From NCBI RefSeq assembly GCF_009617755.1, contig NZ_BGZH01000001.1, positions 1,860,001 to 1,924,000 on the forward strand: a stretch of DNA of 64,000 nt. The letters run 5' to 3'. Under the pieces are notes generated by a model that made no database searches, was not told the DNA's origin, and saw only the letters and a program-made list of their open reading frames with translations. Origin of the DNA: Marinobacter salsuginis (GTDB taxonomy: Bacteria; Pseudomonadota; Gammaproteobacteria; Pseudomonadales; Oleiphilaceae). The translations under genes were made by a program, and so were the position numbers. Positions 35,354 through 45,048 of the stretch are shown here, piece after piece. The stretch's first letter is position 1; the number at the start of each line of letters is the position of its first letter.

Positions 35354-36241
35354 ATGATTGGCCAGATCCTGTCCACCATGTTGCCGGTATTCCTCATCGC
35401 CGGTTGCGGCGCCCTGTACGGTCGCTATCGGACGCCCGACATCCAGGGGCTGAACGTACTCAACATGGAGCTGTTTGTTCCCATGCTGGTCTTTGCCGTG
35501 CTCGCAGACCAGCAGGCCCCGCTGCAGGAGTATGCCAGGCTGGCATTGGCCGCCACGGTGGTTGTACTCGGATCGGGGATTGTCCTGTATCCACTGGCCA
35601 AGGTTCTGAAGCTGAACCTGAAGACCTTCCTGCCACCGATGATGTTCAACAATTCCGGTAACATGGGCATTCCGCTGCTGGTTCTGGCCTTCGGTGATGA
35701 GGCCCTGCCGGCGGCCATCGTGCTGTTCATCGTGGAAATGCTGCTGCACTTTTCGGTGGGGTTGTACATGCTCGACCCCCATACCTCCATCATAAAACGC
35801 CTTAAGCTGCCCATTGTCTTTGCCAGTATTGCCGGGCTGTCGGTCAATCTCGGCGGCGTGCATTTGCCAGAGTGGCTGCTGGAAACCCTGAACATGCTCG
35901 GTGGTGTGTGCATTCCGCTGATGCTCTTTGCCCTCGGTGTGCGCATGCTGGATATCGATTTCAGCGACTGGAAAATGGGCATGCTGGGGGCCATTGCCTG
36001 CCCTGCCAGCGGCCTGCTACTGGCCTGGCCAATGATTGCGATTCTCGATCTTCCCGGGTTGCAGGTGGCAGCGCTCTGGGTATTCGCAGCCTTGCCTCCG
36101 GCGGTGCTCAATTACATGGTGGCGGAACAGTATCGTCAGGAGCCACACACGGTCGCCTCGCTGGTATTATTAAGCAACCTGGGCAGTCTGGTGGTGATGC
36201 CCGTTGTGCTGGGCCTGGTGTTTGCCGCGGGCTACGTGTGA
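35354..36241 (+). CDS. AEC-family transporter (auxin efflux carrier-like)
   Basis: A 295-residue membrane protein with about ten hydrophobic helices. PPMMFNNSGNMGIPLLVLAFGDEALP is the family's cross-over motif. Members transport malate, malonate or amino acid-like substrates; none is assignable. GGAG lies eight bases before ATG 35354; a longer upstream reading would overlap the divergent lyase promoter and is rejected. Confidence 0.85.
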   Translation: MIGQILSTMLPVFLIAGCGALYGRYRTPDIQGLNVLNMELFVPMLVFAVLADQQAPLQEYARLALAATVVVLGSGIVLYPLAKVLKLNLKTFLPPMMFNNSGNMGIPLLVLAFGDEALPAAIVLFIVEMLLHFSVGLYMLDPHTSIIKRLKLPIVFASIAGLSVNLGGVHLPEWLLETLNMLGGVCIPLMLFALGVRMLDIDFSDWKMGMLGAIACPASGLLLAWPMIAILDLPGLQVAALWVFAALPPAVLNYMVAEQYRQEPHTVASLVLLSNLGSLVVMPVVLGLVFAAGYV

Positions 36242-36284
36242 ACGCCTGCCCGGTGAACGGCTCTGTTAGCTGAGGAAAGAACGG

Positions 36285-37175
36285 ATGTCTGAAACCGTTG
36301 CGGTGGTGCGCGCCTCCCGACCCAATTTTCTGGTCCTCGCACCCCTGTGCGCCGGCCTTGGCGTGGCGGTAGCCTGGCACCAGGGCGAACCACCCACCCT
36401 GATCAATACTCTCCTGGTTCTGATTGGCGCCCTGCTGGCTCATGCCGCCGTCAATCTGCTCAACGAATACGAGGACTTTACCTCCGGGCTGGATCTGATG
36501 ACCCGCCGCACCCCGTTCTCCGGCGGCAGTGGGGCCTTGCCGGAAGTGCCCTCGGCCGCCAGACAGGTTTTGCTGGCCGCGTTTGGCACCCTGGGACTGG
36601 TGATAGCCATTGGCCTCTACTTCCTCTGGCTCCGGGGCCTGCCCATGCTGGTGTTAGGCGCCGCCGGCGTGGCACTGGTGCTCACGTACACCCGCTGGAT
36701 TACCCGTTCTCCGCTGATTTGCCTGCTGGCTCCGGGGCTGGGCTTCGGCCCGGTCATGATTCTCGGCAGCCTGATCGCCCTGGGGGCACGGTTGGATGTA
36801 ACTGCCGTGACTGTGTCTGCCATCGGCCTTTTGCTGGTCAGCGAATTGCTGCTGATCAATCAGATTCCGGATGCAGACGCCGACCGGAAAGTCGGCCGTC
36901 GGCATCTGGTTATTACCCTGGGGCAGCCAGCCGCGGCCCGCCTGGTAGCGCTCCTGTTACTGAGCAGCTACGGCCTTCTCGAGGCTGCAATCTGGATCGG
37001 CTGGTTGCCGGTGTGGGCCACTCTTGCCCTTGCGCCTCTGCCGGCAGCGATCTGGGTAAGTGTCAAACTGCCAGGTGCGCTCGCCAACCCAGTACAGCTG
37101 AATACCCTCCTGGGAATCAACGTCGCGGTGCTGCTGGCAACCCTGGCGCTGTTGATCTGCGGGCTCAGCCTTTAA
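36285..37175 (+). CDS. UbiA/MenA-like prenyltransferase family protein
   Basis: A 296-residue membrane enzyme of the UbiA prenyltransferase superfamily with eight or nine helices. The first Asp-rich region is [14 protein letters not shown] (residues about 57-70) and the second is [15 protein letters not shown] (about 198). Both bind Mg-prenyl diphosphate. The first motif resembles MenA (COG1575) more than UbiA. The acceptor (naphthoate, homogentisate, or other) cannot be told. Convergent 11-base overlap with the following MCP gene. Confidence 0.8.
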   Translation: MSETVAVVRASRPNFLVLAPLCAGLGVAVAWHQGEPPTLINTLLVLIGALLAHAAVNLLNEYEDFTSGLDLMTRRTPFSGGSGALPEVPSAARQVLLAAFGTLGLVIAIGLYFLWLRGLPMLVLGAAGVALVLTYTRWITRSPLICLLAPGLGFGPVMILGSLIALGARLDVTAVTVSAIGLLLVSELLLINQIPDADADRKVGRRHLVITLGQPAAARLVALLLLSSYGLLEAAIWIGWLPVWATLALAPLPAAIWVSVKLPGALANPVQLNTLLGINVAVLLATLALLICGLSL

Positions 37176-38808
37176 ACCGGAACACACTGACCCGGGAACG
37201 CAGTTGCCCGGCCAGCACCGCCAGATCCCGGCTGGCCCCGGCCACCTGCTCAGAGCCGGCTGAAGTTTCCACCGTGGCATCGTGAATGCGGCTGATATTG
37301 CGATTAACCTCTTCCGCCACGGAACTCTGCTCTTCCGACGCACTGGCAATCTGAGCGTTCATGTCGTTGATGGCGCCGACCTCGCTGCGGATTCTGGCCA
37401 GGGCAGCCTCCGCCTCACTGGTCTTGTCTACCGTGGTGCGCGCCAGTTCCCGGCTGCTTTCCATAACCTCGGTCGCCTCGCCTGCACCGGCCTGGAGGTT
37501 TCCAACCATTTCCTGAATTTCCCGGGTGGAATCCTGGGTCCGGGATGCCAGGGAACGGACTTCGTCGGCAACAACGGCGAAGCCCCGGCCATGTGTACCG
37601 GCCCGGGCCGCCTCGATTGCAGCATTCAGGGCCAGCAGGTTGGTCTGTTCGGCGATGGCGTTGATCACCTCGATGATCTTCTCGATGTTCGCACTGTCCT
37701 CCGACACCCGCTGTACGGTCCGGGTTGCCTGCTCCAGGGTCTCGGCCAGCTCTCCGATGGAAGCAGCCGTTTCCTGCACCACGCGATTGCCACTTTCTAC
37801 TTCGGTATCGGCTTTCTGGGTGGCGGTTGCAGCGCTGGCGGCGAATCCGGCCACTTCGTTCACCGTGGCCGCCATCTGGTTCACGGCCGTAGCCATCTGT
37901 TCCGCCTCGCTGGCCTGCAGACGGATCTGCTGGCTGTTGTTGTCCGAGGTGTTTTCAAGTTCAGACGAAGAACTGGATAGCTCTTCGGCCGCCGACCGGA
38001 CTTCCCGGATAATGCCGCCCAGTCGCTCAACTGTATCCTGCAACGCGCCCATCACGCTGTCGGGATATCGGGTTTGAATATCCTGATCCAGCTCTCCATC
38101 AGCCAGATGGCGAATGGCTGTTGCAACATCCTCCGGCTCACCGCCAAGAATCTTCTTCAATCGGCGGATGATCACCAGGGCTACCAGAGCACCGAGAACC
38201 ACCGCAAGTCCGGTCACTGACAGGTTCAACACATTGAATGTACTGGCGACCTCTCGTACTTCATCCACGCCGGTGGTGACCACGTCTTCCTGGTAATCGA
38301 TAAAGGCGTTCACTCGCTTCAGCCACTCAGAGTAAGCGCCGGACACATCGCTGAGCAGAAACGACCGGGCCCGGTCGATGTTGCCGGCCAGTCTGAGATC
38401 GAGGAGCTCATCGGTCAGAGTCAGGGCCCTGAGCTCTATCTCTTTGATCGCGGCTAGCAGTTCCTTTTCCCGGCTGGTTGCGCCTTCTTCCCGGAACATG
38501 GCATCCATCGGGCCCGCGGAATCCCGGTAAAACGCTTTCAGCCGCTCGATGTCGGCGAGATGCCGTTGCAGATCCCGGTCGTTTTCCACCAGCACCGCAT
38601 CGCGGATGGCGATGGCCCGATCGTGGACACTGCCGCGAAAATTGATCGCGTATCGCTGTTTTACGGCAGCGCCATCGCCCACGTCGGTGAGGGTCCGGTC
38701 GATAAAACCGACCCGCTGGTTGCCAATCAAACTGACCGCAATGACCAGGGACAGAATCAGACCAAAGCCAAGGGCGAGGCGTTTCGCAACGGTGAGCTGG
38801 CCAAACAT
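37165..38808 (-). CDS. Methyl-accepting chemotaxis protein
   Basis: A 547-residue chemoreceptor. Two membrane helices (about 10-28 and 191-212) flank a periplasmic four-helix-bundle sensor (4HB_MCP). A HAMP linker follows (about 213-270). The signalling hairpin tip contains [34 protein letters not shown] and adjacent methylation helices. Class appears to be 36- or 40-heptad by length. The ligand is unknown and no che genes are adjacent. GGAG precedes ATG 38808. Confidence 0.93.
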   Translation of the reverse strand: MFGQLTVAKRLALGFGLILSLVIAVSLIGNQRVGFIDRTLTDVGDGAAVKQRYAINFRGSVHDRAIAIRDAVLVENDRDLQRHLADIERLKAFYRDSAGPMDAMFREEGATSREKELLAAIKEIELRALTLTDELLDLRLAGNIDRARSFLLSDVSGAYSEWLKRVNAFIDYQEDVVTTGVDEVREVASTFNVLNLSVTGLAVVLGALVALVIIRRLKKILGGEPEDVATAIRHLADGELDQDIQTRYPDSVMGALQDTVERLGGIIREVRSAAEELSSSSSELENTSDNNSQQIRLQASEAEQMATAVNQMAATVNEVAGFAASAATATQKADTEVESGNRVVQETAASIGELAETLEQATRTVQRVSEDSANIEKIIEVINAIAEQTNLLALNAAIEAARAGTHGRGFAVVADEVRSLASRTQDSTREIQEMVGNLQAGAGEATEVMESSRELARTTVDKTSEAEAALARIRSEVGAINDMNAQIASASEEQSSVAEEVNRNISRIHDATVETSAGSEQVAGASRDLAVLAGQLRSRVSVFRFKG

Positions 38809-38900
38809 GTTTACACTCCGGACACTTTTTATTGAATGAAGCTATGTGCTCTCTAAAAGTTGCAGTCTGGATCAATCAATAACGTCTTCAGCCCGGTTTT

Positions 38901-38929
38901 TTGACAAGACTTTTCATTACTGCAATCAA
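38901..38929 (+). promoter_or_regulatory. Possible promoter for fadE
   Basis: A perfect -35 TTGACA (38901-38906) is followed after 17 bases by AATCAA, a poor -10; the fadE start is about 100 bases downstream. The -10 is the weak point, and the true element may lie slightly further on. No clear PsrA/FadR-like palindrome was found here. Confidence 0.3.
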
Positions 38930-39029
38930 TCTTTACATACCGCCCCGGAACCCCTTGCAACCGCATGGACTTTGACCGATGGTTAAAGTTGATTCTGAGC
39001 GATTGCATTCACGATACGGAGGTCTCCCC

Positions 39030-41537
39030 ATGAGTGTTCTTCTCCTGCTGGTCAGCGCCCTGGTGCTGATCTATCTGGGTATAGGGGGCAGCACAGCCGC
39101 TGCCGTCATGTCCATTGCCACCGTTGTGGGCCTGTTCCAGGATGGATGGCACCTGATCAGCATTCTGTGCGGCGGCGTTCTGCTGGCCCTGGCGCTGATA
39201 CTGGTGATTCCCGGCGATTTGCGCCTCGACAAGCTCAGCCGCCCCCTGCTTGGCTGGGTTCGCAGCCGGCTCCCGAAACTTTCCGACACCGAAGCTGAAG
39301 CCCTGAAATCCGGCTCGGTGGATTGGGACGGCGAACTCTTCTCCGGCAAGCCAAAATGGAACAAGCTGCTGGACGCTAAGCCCGCGCATCTGACCAGCGA
39401 AGAGCAGGCCTTTCTGGACGGCCCGGTGGAGAAGCTCTGCGCCATGCTCGACGACTGGAAAATCACCCACGAACAGTACGACCTGCCGGACAAGGTCTGG
39501 AAATTTATCCGTGAGAACGGTTTTTTCGGTCTGGTGATTCCAAAAGAAGACGGCGGCCTGGGTTTCTCGAACACCGCCCATTCCGAAATCGTGATGAAGA
39601 TTTCCACCCGGAGCGTGTCCGCAGCGGTTACCGTGATGGTGCCCAACTCCCTCGGCCCCGGTGAGTTGCTGATGCATTACGGCACTGATGAGCAGAAACA
39701 GCACTACTTGCCCAGACTGGCCGGCGGCGACGAGATTCCCTGTTTCGCACTGACTTCGCCAGTGGCCGGCTCCGACGCCGGCGCCATTCCGGACAAGGGC
39801 ATCGTCTGCAAGGGCCAGTGGAACGGCAAGGAAGTGCTGGGGCTGAAAGTCACCTGGAACAAGCGCTACATCACCCTGGCCCCGGTGGCGACACTGATCG
39901 GCCTGGCCATCAAGGTCTACGACCCGGACAAGCTGCTGGGTGAGTCTGACGAGATCGGCGTTACCTGCGTGCTGGTACCAAGGGACACCGAGGGCGTCAA
40001 CGCCGGTGCCCGCCACCTGCCTATGAACACCGTGTTCATGAATGGCCCGACCTGGGGCAACGATGTGTTTATCCCCATGGAACAGGTGATCGGTGGCCAG
40101 GACATGCTCGGCAAGGGCTGGACCATGCTGCTGGAATGCCTCTCCATCGGCCGCTCCATCTCCCTTCCCGCCCTCGGCACCGGAGCCGGCAAGGTGGCCA
40201 GCCTGGCCACCGGTTCATATTCCTACACCCGGGAACAGTTCGGCCGTACCATCAGCCAGTTTGAGGGTGTGCAGGAAGCCCTGGAGCCCATCGCCGGCTA
40301 CACCTACATGATGGACGCAGCCCGGCTGCTGACCTCCGGCATGCTGGACCGGGGCGTGCGCCCGTCGGTGCCCTCTGCCGTGCTGAAATACCGCAATACC
40401 GACCTGATGCGGGAAGTCATCAACCACGCCATGGATGTGGTCGCCGGTCGGGGCGTGATCACCGGGCCCCGCAACTTCCTGGCCCGGGCCTACCAGGCAG
40501 TGCCCATCGGTATCACCGTGGAAGGCGCCAATATCCTAACCCGGAGCCTGATGATCTTTGGCCAGGGGTCCATCCGCTGCCACCCGTTCATTGTTGAAGA
40601 AATCGAAGCCGCGGGCATGGAAGACGAGGACAAAGCGGCCAAGAAATTCGACGGTATCTTCTATCGCCACCTGGCCCACACCACCCGTAACGCCCTGCGA
40701 GCATTGCTACTGGGGCTTACCCGAGGCTGGATTGAATCTGTGCCACGGCAGGGCGATATCAAGCTCTGTTACCGGCAACTGGCCCGGTTCTCGGCGGCGT
40801 TCGCCCTGATGACCGATGTTACCCTGCTGACCGTTGGCGGCGGCCTCAAGGCCCGCCAGCGGCTCTCCGGCCGGATGGCCGACTGCCTGGTACAGCTTTA
40901 CTACGCCACCGCCGTCATCAAACAGTGGCATGAGGAAGGCTACCCGGACGACCAGCGGCCGCTGGTGGAATGGTGCCTGAAGACCTGCCTGAGAGACCTC
41001 CAGGACTCCATGCGCGAGGCCATCATCAACTTCCCGGTACCGGCCCTGCGCTGGCCCCTGCGCCTGCTGGTGTTCCCGCTGGGCGCCACCGGCCTGAACG
41101 GTCCGGATGACAAGCTCGGCGCAAAGGTCGCGGAATCCATCGTCAAGGACACCCCGGTACGCCAGCGCATCAGTCGCGGCGCCTACACCACCATGGATCC
41201 GGACGACCCGCTCGGCCGCGTATTGAATGCCTACAAGCTGGCGAACGAAACGGCGGATATGCGTCACCGGCTCCACGATGCCATGCGCAACCGCGATGAG
41301 GACGAACTGGGCGGCATTGACCTGCTCATGGGGCATCAGCGCAAGGAACTGGTGGACTGGGCCTGCGCCCAGGGCGTGGTCAAGGCAGACGAGTGCGACA
41401 AGCTGCTGGAAGCACTGGAGGCACTCTACGATGTGATCCGCGTGGATGCGTTCGACGCCGATGGCCTGAAGGCGCTTTCAAGGTGCGCCAAAGGTAAGCG
41501 CAAGGTCGTCGAACGTCCGCCACGGGAAGAGAAATAA
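39030..41537 (+). CDS. fadE: Acyl-CoA dehydrogenase FadE
   Basis: An 835-residue FAD-dependent acyl-CoA dehydrogenase of the long FadE type (E. coli FadE is 814), catalysing the first step of beta-oxidation. Two N-terminal hydrophobic segments (about 1-65) anchor it to the membrane. The ACAD core follows with CFALTSPVAGSDAGAIPD (FAD/substrate motif), GRSISLPALGTGAG, FGRTISQFEGVQEALEPIAGY and GRGVITGPRNFLARAYQ. A long FadE-specific C-terminal domain completes it. GGAGG is seven bases before ATG 39030. It precedes trmO by 15 bases. Confidence 0.93.
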   Translation: MSVLLLLVSALVLIYLGIGGSTAAAVMSIATVVGLFQDGWHLISILCGGVLLALALILVIPGDLRLDKLSRPLLGWVRSRLPKLSDTEAEALKSGSVDWDGELFSGKPKWNKLLDAKPAHLTSEEQAFLDGPVEKLCAMLDDWKITHEQYDLPDKVWKFIRENGFFGLVIPKEDGGLGFSNTAHSEIVMKISTRSVSAAVTVMVPNSLGPGELLMHYGTDEQKQHYLPRLAGGDEIPCFALTSPVAGSDAGAIPDKGIVCKGQWNGKEVLGLKVTWNKRYITLAPVATLIGLAIKVYDPDKLLGESDEIGVTCVLVPRDTEGVNAGARHLPMNTVFMNGPTWGNDVFIPMEQVIGGQDMLGKGWTMLLECLSIGRSISLPALGTGAGKVASLATGSYSYTREQFGRTISQFEGVQEALEPIAGYTYMMDAARLLTSGMLDRGVRPSVPSAVLKYRNTDLMREVINHAMDVVAGRGVITGPRNFLARAYQAVPIGITVEGANILTRSLMIFGQGSIRCHPFIVEEIEAAGMEDEDKAAKKFDGIFYRHLAHTTRNALRALLLGLTRGWIESVPRQGDIKLCYRQLARFSAAFALMTDVTLLTVGGGLKARQRLSGRMADCLVQLYYATAVIKQWHEEGYPDDQRPLVEWCLKTCLRDLQDSMREAIINFPVPALRWPLRLLVFPLGATGLNGPDDKLGAKVAESIVKDTPVRQRISRGAYTTMDPDDPLGRVLNAYKLANETADMRHRLHDAMRNRDEDELGGIDLLMGHQRKELVDWACAQGVVKADECDKLLEALEALYDVIRVDAFDADGLKALSRCAKGKRKVVERPPREEK

Positions 41538-41552
41538 GGTGCAGATCAGCCC

Positions 41553-42038
41553 ATGACCGACCCCGGAGATCTGCGACCCAACGAGGAGGCCGTGGAACTT
41601 GAACCGGCCTCCGATGCCTCGCTTCGCTTCATCGGCACCATCCGCACGCCCTGGCGCGACCGCAAAGACTGCCCGCGCCAGGGCAAGCTCGACGGCCCCG
41701 AATGTCAGCTGGTACTGGACCCGGTCTGGCACCAGGCCCTGGAGGGCCTTGAAAACTATGACACCATCGAAGTGCTCTACTGGCTCGACCAGAGCCGCCG
41801 GGATCTGATCCGGCAAAGCCCTATAAGCGATGGCCAGACGTTTGGCACCTTTGCCCTGCGATCGCCGGTTCGGCCCAACCCGATCGGCACCTCCATGGTT
41901 AAACTGGTTCGCATCGAAAAAGGAACGCTGGTTGTGCGCGGCCTGGACTGTCTGGACGAAACGCCCTTACTGGACATCAAACCGGACCGGTGCGCCTTCA
42001 GCCCGAAGGCGCCGGATAAACCTGGGAGTAGAGACTGA
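41553..42038 (+). CDS. trmO: TrmO-type SAM-dependent tRNA methyltransferase (TsaA/YaeB family)
   Basis: A 161-residue protein of the TsaA/YaeB beta-barrel methyltransferase family, which N6-methylates threonylcarbamoyl-A37 of tRNAs in E. coli. Marks are FIGTIRTPWRDRKDCPRQG, LENYDTIEVLYWLDQ, RSPVRPNPIGTSMVKLVRI and GLDCLDETPLLDIKP. It has only the conserved barrel and lacks the C-terminal extension of E. coli TrmO (235 residues), so its substrate may differ. It directly follows fadE and is convergent with a small exported protein gene. Confidence 0.8.
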   Translation: MTDPGDLRPNEEAVELEPASDASLRFIGTIRTPWRDRKDCPRQGKLDGPECQLVLDPVWHQALEGLENYDTIEVLYWLDQSRRDLIRQSPISDGQTFGTFALRSPVRPNPIGTSMVKLVRIEKGTLVVRGLDCLDETPLLDIKPDRCAFSPKAPDKPGSRD

Positions 42039-42042
42039 ATCT

Positions 42043-42348
42043 TTACTGATCGAGGATGTCGATGATTTCCCGAGTGTCCTTGATGACCGTATAGATGCGG
42101 TCTTCCACTCTCACTTCTGCCCGTCCATCGCCGATATCGCGAACATCGCCGTAATCGTATAGCTCACGATGCAAACGGTCGCCGCGGCCAATATCCAGCT
42201 TTTTCTGCCAGCCCGGAGGCAGCGGCTTGCCCTGCTCCACCTTCTTCTGCAGTCCGGGCGGCAATGCATCGCTATGGTTGCCAGCGTTTACAGGCATGGT
42301 CGCACCGAACAGCAGCACCATTGCGACAGCGGATAGAGTTTTAAACAT
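42043..42348 (-). CDS. Small secreted RcnB/CigR-like protein
   Basis: A 101-residue exported protein (signal peptide MFKTLSAVAMVLLFGATMPVNA). The mature part has two LPPG-x-QKK motifs (DALPPGLQKKVEQGKPLPPGWQKKL) and a C-terminal beta region VRVEDRIYTVIKDTREIIDIL. These are the marks of the RcnB/CigR family, small periplasmic proteins linked to metal homeostasis or envelope stress. ATG 42348 was chosen because it begins the signal peptide and has GAGGAG upstream. A second, longer family member lies at 44578-45030. Confidence 0.7.
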   Translation of the reverse strand: MFKTLSAVAMVLLFGATMPVNAGNHSDALPPGLQKKVEQGKPLPPGWQKKLDIGRGDRLHRELYDYGDVRDIGDGRAEVRVEDRIYTVIKDTREIIDILDQ

Positions 42349-42482
42349 GAATAGCTTGCTCCTCTCGGGCATGGATTGCGTTCATTTAAACTGGATGGCC
42401 AGCATACGAGATCTTTGTGTCTACACGCTGAGTCTTCGGCTTGCGTTCCCTGACAGAACAAAAGCTCTGTTCGCCGGGCAAT

Positions 42483-43442
42483 TTACTGAGGTATAGCTTC
42501 CGGACGCAAACCAGAACTGATCGCCTCTGCGACCAGCCACCGGCGAAGGAGCTGAATCCCTCGTTCACGGCGCCGGCTGGTTTTCCATGCAAAATAGAAA
42601 ATATCGCCCGTCATGACGGAATGGCAGGGCAAGCGCACGAAGTCGCTGGAATCCTTCCGGGTACTGAGCATGTAATCGTTGGTCAATGCGATTCCCTGGT
42701 GAAAGCGCGCGGCTTCAAGCGACAGCAGCATATGGCTTGAATGCAGCAAACGGCTCGATCGGGGCAGCTCCAGGCCCGCCTCGCGGTACCAGGCTTCCCA
42801 GTCCCCGCCCTGCCGGTCATAGATACTGTAGGTCGATAACAACGGAAACTCCGCCACCATTTCCGGCGTCAACGAGACCGATGACGGGTCACCAGCCACT
42901 TCCTCCAAGTCCAGTTCCCGACGAATCTTCTGCCAATAGTCCTGACTGCACACCGGGAACAGACGCTCCTCGTAAAGCAGCTCATAGCTGAACGCCGGCG
43001 ACGTGGGTTTAACGGTAACAAAGCAATCCGCCACCCGATCCGACAACACCGGATTCTGACTGCTCATTTCCAGCGACAGATCCAGCTGAGGATGCAACCG
43101 CTTCAGATCCGGCAACCTGGGCACCAACCACCGAACAGCAAATGAGCTGAACACCGACAGCCGCAGCAAGGACTCCTCATGGCCCAGCAACTGCTCACTG
43201 GCCCGCTCAATCTGCAGCAGCGCCGAGCTGACTGCATCCAGATACTGCCGCCCCTCATCGGTCAACGACAGCGTTCGCCCACTGCGCCAGAACAACTGCT
43301 CCCCCAGATAGGTTTCCAGCTGTTTTATCTGGTGACTGACCGCACTCTGGCTCACCGCCAGCTCTTCGGCAGCAAGGGAAAAGCTGTTGAGACGGGCAAC
43401 GGCTTCAAATACGGGCAGGGCTTTCAGGGGTGGCAGCTTCAT
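42483..43442 (-). CDS. LysR-family regulator, GcvA-like
   Basis: A 319-residue LysR regulator opening with LPPLKALPVFEAVARLNSFSLAAEEL and TQSAVSH-type helix-turn-helix (SQSAVSHQIKQLETYLGEQLF), characteristic of the GcvA subgroup. The effector domain follows from about 90. It is divergent from an EamA exporter gene, the usual arrangement for control of an exporter, with repeat copy E sitting in the shared upstream region. Confidence 0.88.
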   Translation of the reverse strand: MKLPPLKALPVFEAVARLNSFSLAAEELAVSQSAVSHQIKQLETYLGEQLFWRSGRTLSLTDEGRQYLDAVSSALLQIERASEQLLGHEESLLRLSVFSSFAVRWLVPRLPDLKRLHPQLDLSLEMSSQNPVLSDRVADCFVTVKPTSPAFSYELLYEERLFPVCSQDYWQKIRRELDLEEVAGDPSSVSLTPEMVAEFPLLSTYSIYDRQGGDWEAWYREAGLELPRSSRLLHSSHMLLSLEAARFHQGIALTNDYMLSTRKDSSDFVRLPCHSVMTGDIFYFAWKTSRRRERGIQLLRRWLVAEAISSGLRPEAIPQ

Positions 43443-43524
43443 TATCTAATTTTCTAATAGGTCGTGAATAATGATCATTTTATCGGATATTAAAGCCCAA
43501 ATAGAATGCCTGAGCCAGTTAGGG

Positions 43525-43636
43525 GAGCTCGGGCAGCAAATGGCTTCCGAAAATGCTCGGAGCCATGGAAGGCGAGGAGCAAGCGTACATGGACGTACTC
43601 GCAGCGGTTTTCGGAAGCCATTTGCTGACCGGGCTC
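43525..43636 (-). repeat. Intergenic long inverted-repeat element, copy E
   Basis: 29-base arms at 43525-43553 and 43608-43636 pair with one G-T wobble and one mismatch; the inner 20 pairs (CAGCAAATGGCTTCCGAAAA with its complement) are perfect. The 54-base interior is in reverse orientation: its complement matches the copy A interior at about 44 of 54 positions, including GTACGTCCATGTACGCTTGC. It separates a divergent LysR/EamA gene pair. Confidence 0.88.
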
Positions 43637-43670
43637 ATGCACCCAAAGTTCAGGAATTGAGGAGAAAAAC

Positions 43671-44621
43671 ATGTCAGGAAAAACCGTAAACAGCGCCATC
43701 CTTCTGCTGGTGATCGGCAACGCCATGGCATTGATCTCTGACGTATTCATCAAACTGCTTGAACCCGGCGCCCCGGTGTTCCAGTTTGCTTTCCTGCGCT
43801 GCCTGATCACCCTGGCCTTCCTTTTACCGCTGGCCAAACAACTGGACCGGAAAAACCTGTTCGCCGGCCTGAAAATCCACACCTTCCGGGCTCACGTTCA
43901 CCTGGCTGGAATTCTGTGCATGGTGATCGCCCTGGGCAACCTGCCCCTGGCGACTGCCAACGCCGTGTTCTATGCAGCGCCGATCCTGGTCATGGTGCTC
44001 TCGGTGTTCCTGTTCCGGGAAAAGCTGACTCCACTGAGCGTCACCGCTGTGTTCAGCGGCTTTGCCGGCATCGTGCTAATCCTTCGGCCGGTGGAATTCA
44101 ACTGGGCGGCCGTGGCGGCACTCGCCTCAGCCTTTGCCCTGGCCATCAACGCCGTACTGGTGAGGAAACTGCCGAAACAGCAGAGCACCGTCCACAAACT
44201 GTTCCTGAACTACCTGCTGATTCTGCCAGCGGCTGGTGCCCTGGCCTGGTGGGAAGGTGCCGAATGGGATTCGGGCATCCTGATCGGCGCCATGGGCTCG
44301 GCGCTGTTCATTCTGGGCTACAACATTACCGTGCTGCTGGCCTACCGGCAGGTGGATGCCAACCAGGTTACCAGCGCCGAGTACACTGGTCTGATCTGGG
44401 CCGTGGGGATTGGCTGGATCTGGTTCGGGGAAGTGCCCGACCTGTGGTTCCTGGCGGGCAGCCTGATGATTGTTGTGCCCTTGCTGCTGATCGGGTTGCA
44501 GCACCGGCGCAGGGAACCGCCCAGGGGATTCAATCCGGCCCCTGAGCAACAGGAACGCAGGGGCCGGGAGGCGTCATTCAGTGCCGGGAAGATTCGATTA
44601 GCACATGAGTGTCGTGAATGA
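43671..44621 (+). CDS. EamA/DMT-family transporter
   Basis: A 316-residue inner-membrane exporter with ten hydrophobic segments in two EamA repeats (NAMALISDVFIKLLEPGAPVF; VDANQVTSAEYTGLIWAVGIG). A GAGGAG site precedes ATG 43671. The last 15 codons, an Arg/Glu-rich tail, overlap the convergent RcnB-like gene by 44 bases. The divergent GcvA-like LysR gene is the likely regulator. Substrate unknown. Confidence 0.85.
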   Translation: MSGKTVNSAILLLVIGNAMALISDVFIKLLEPGAPVFQFAFLRCLITLAFLLPLAKQLDRKNLFAGLKIHTFRAHVHLAGILCMVIALGNLPLATANAVFYAAPILVMVLSVFLFREKLTPLSVTAVFSGFAGIVLILRPVEFNWAAVAALASAFALAINAVLVRKLPKQQSTVHKLFLNYLLILPAAGALAWWEGAEWDSGILIGAMGSALFILGYNITVLLAYRQVDANQVTSAEYTGLIWAVGIGWIWFGEVPDLWFLAGSLMIVVPLLLIGLQHRRREPPRGFNPAPEQQERRGREASFSAGKIRLAHECRE

Positions 44622-45030
44622 TCCGACCGATCCTGGCCTCCGGTGGCAATCCGTCACCGTAGCCCAGCTTGATGCGGTAATGGCCCGAATCGTGGCGATG
44701 CCAGTCACGCCGGCGGTCATAGCGGTCACGATAGACATCGCGCTTGTGTTTCTTGCCCCAGTGACGCTTGTCAGCATGATATCTGTGGCGATCGTGGTAC
44801 TTTCGGTCCCACTTATGCTGCTTGTGGTGCCGGGGCTTGTGATGATGCCGATCATAACGGTCGTCGCGGTAATGGGCCTGCAGGAACTTTTTCTGTTGGC
44901 CCGGCGGCAGGGCATTGCCCCGCTCATGGTGCTTTTGCCAGCCGTGACCACGGCGGTCATCGTCGGCCATCACCGGAGCAGATCCCATCAGGAAGGCCGT
45001 TATCAGGCTTCCGATCAACAATCGTTTCAT
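44578..45030 (-). CDS. Secreted His/Arg/Lys-rich RcnB-like protein
   Basis: A 150-residue exported protein (signal peptide MKRLLIGSLITAFLMGSAPVMA). The mature chain has one GNALPPGQQKKFLQ motif, a long middle part very rich in His, Arg, Asp, Lys and Tyr (RYDRHHHKPRHHKQHKWDRK), and a C-terminal RIKLGYGDGLPPEARIGRII. The LPPG motif and RcnB-like tail place it with RcnB/CigR proteins; the His-rich region suggests metal binding. GGGAG precedes the ATG. A nested hairpin lies directly upstream at 45049-45095. Confidence 0.7.
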   Translation of the reverse strand: MKRLLIGSLITAFLMGSAPVMADDDRRGHGWQKHHERGNALPPGQQKKFLQAHYRDDRYDRHHHKPRHHKQHKWDRKYHDRHRYHADKRHWGKKHKRDVYRDRYDRRRDWHRHDSGHYRIKLGYGDGLPPEARIGRIIHDTHVLIESSRH

Positions 45031-45048
45031 GATGATTCTCCCGTTCTG

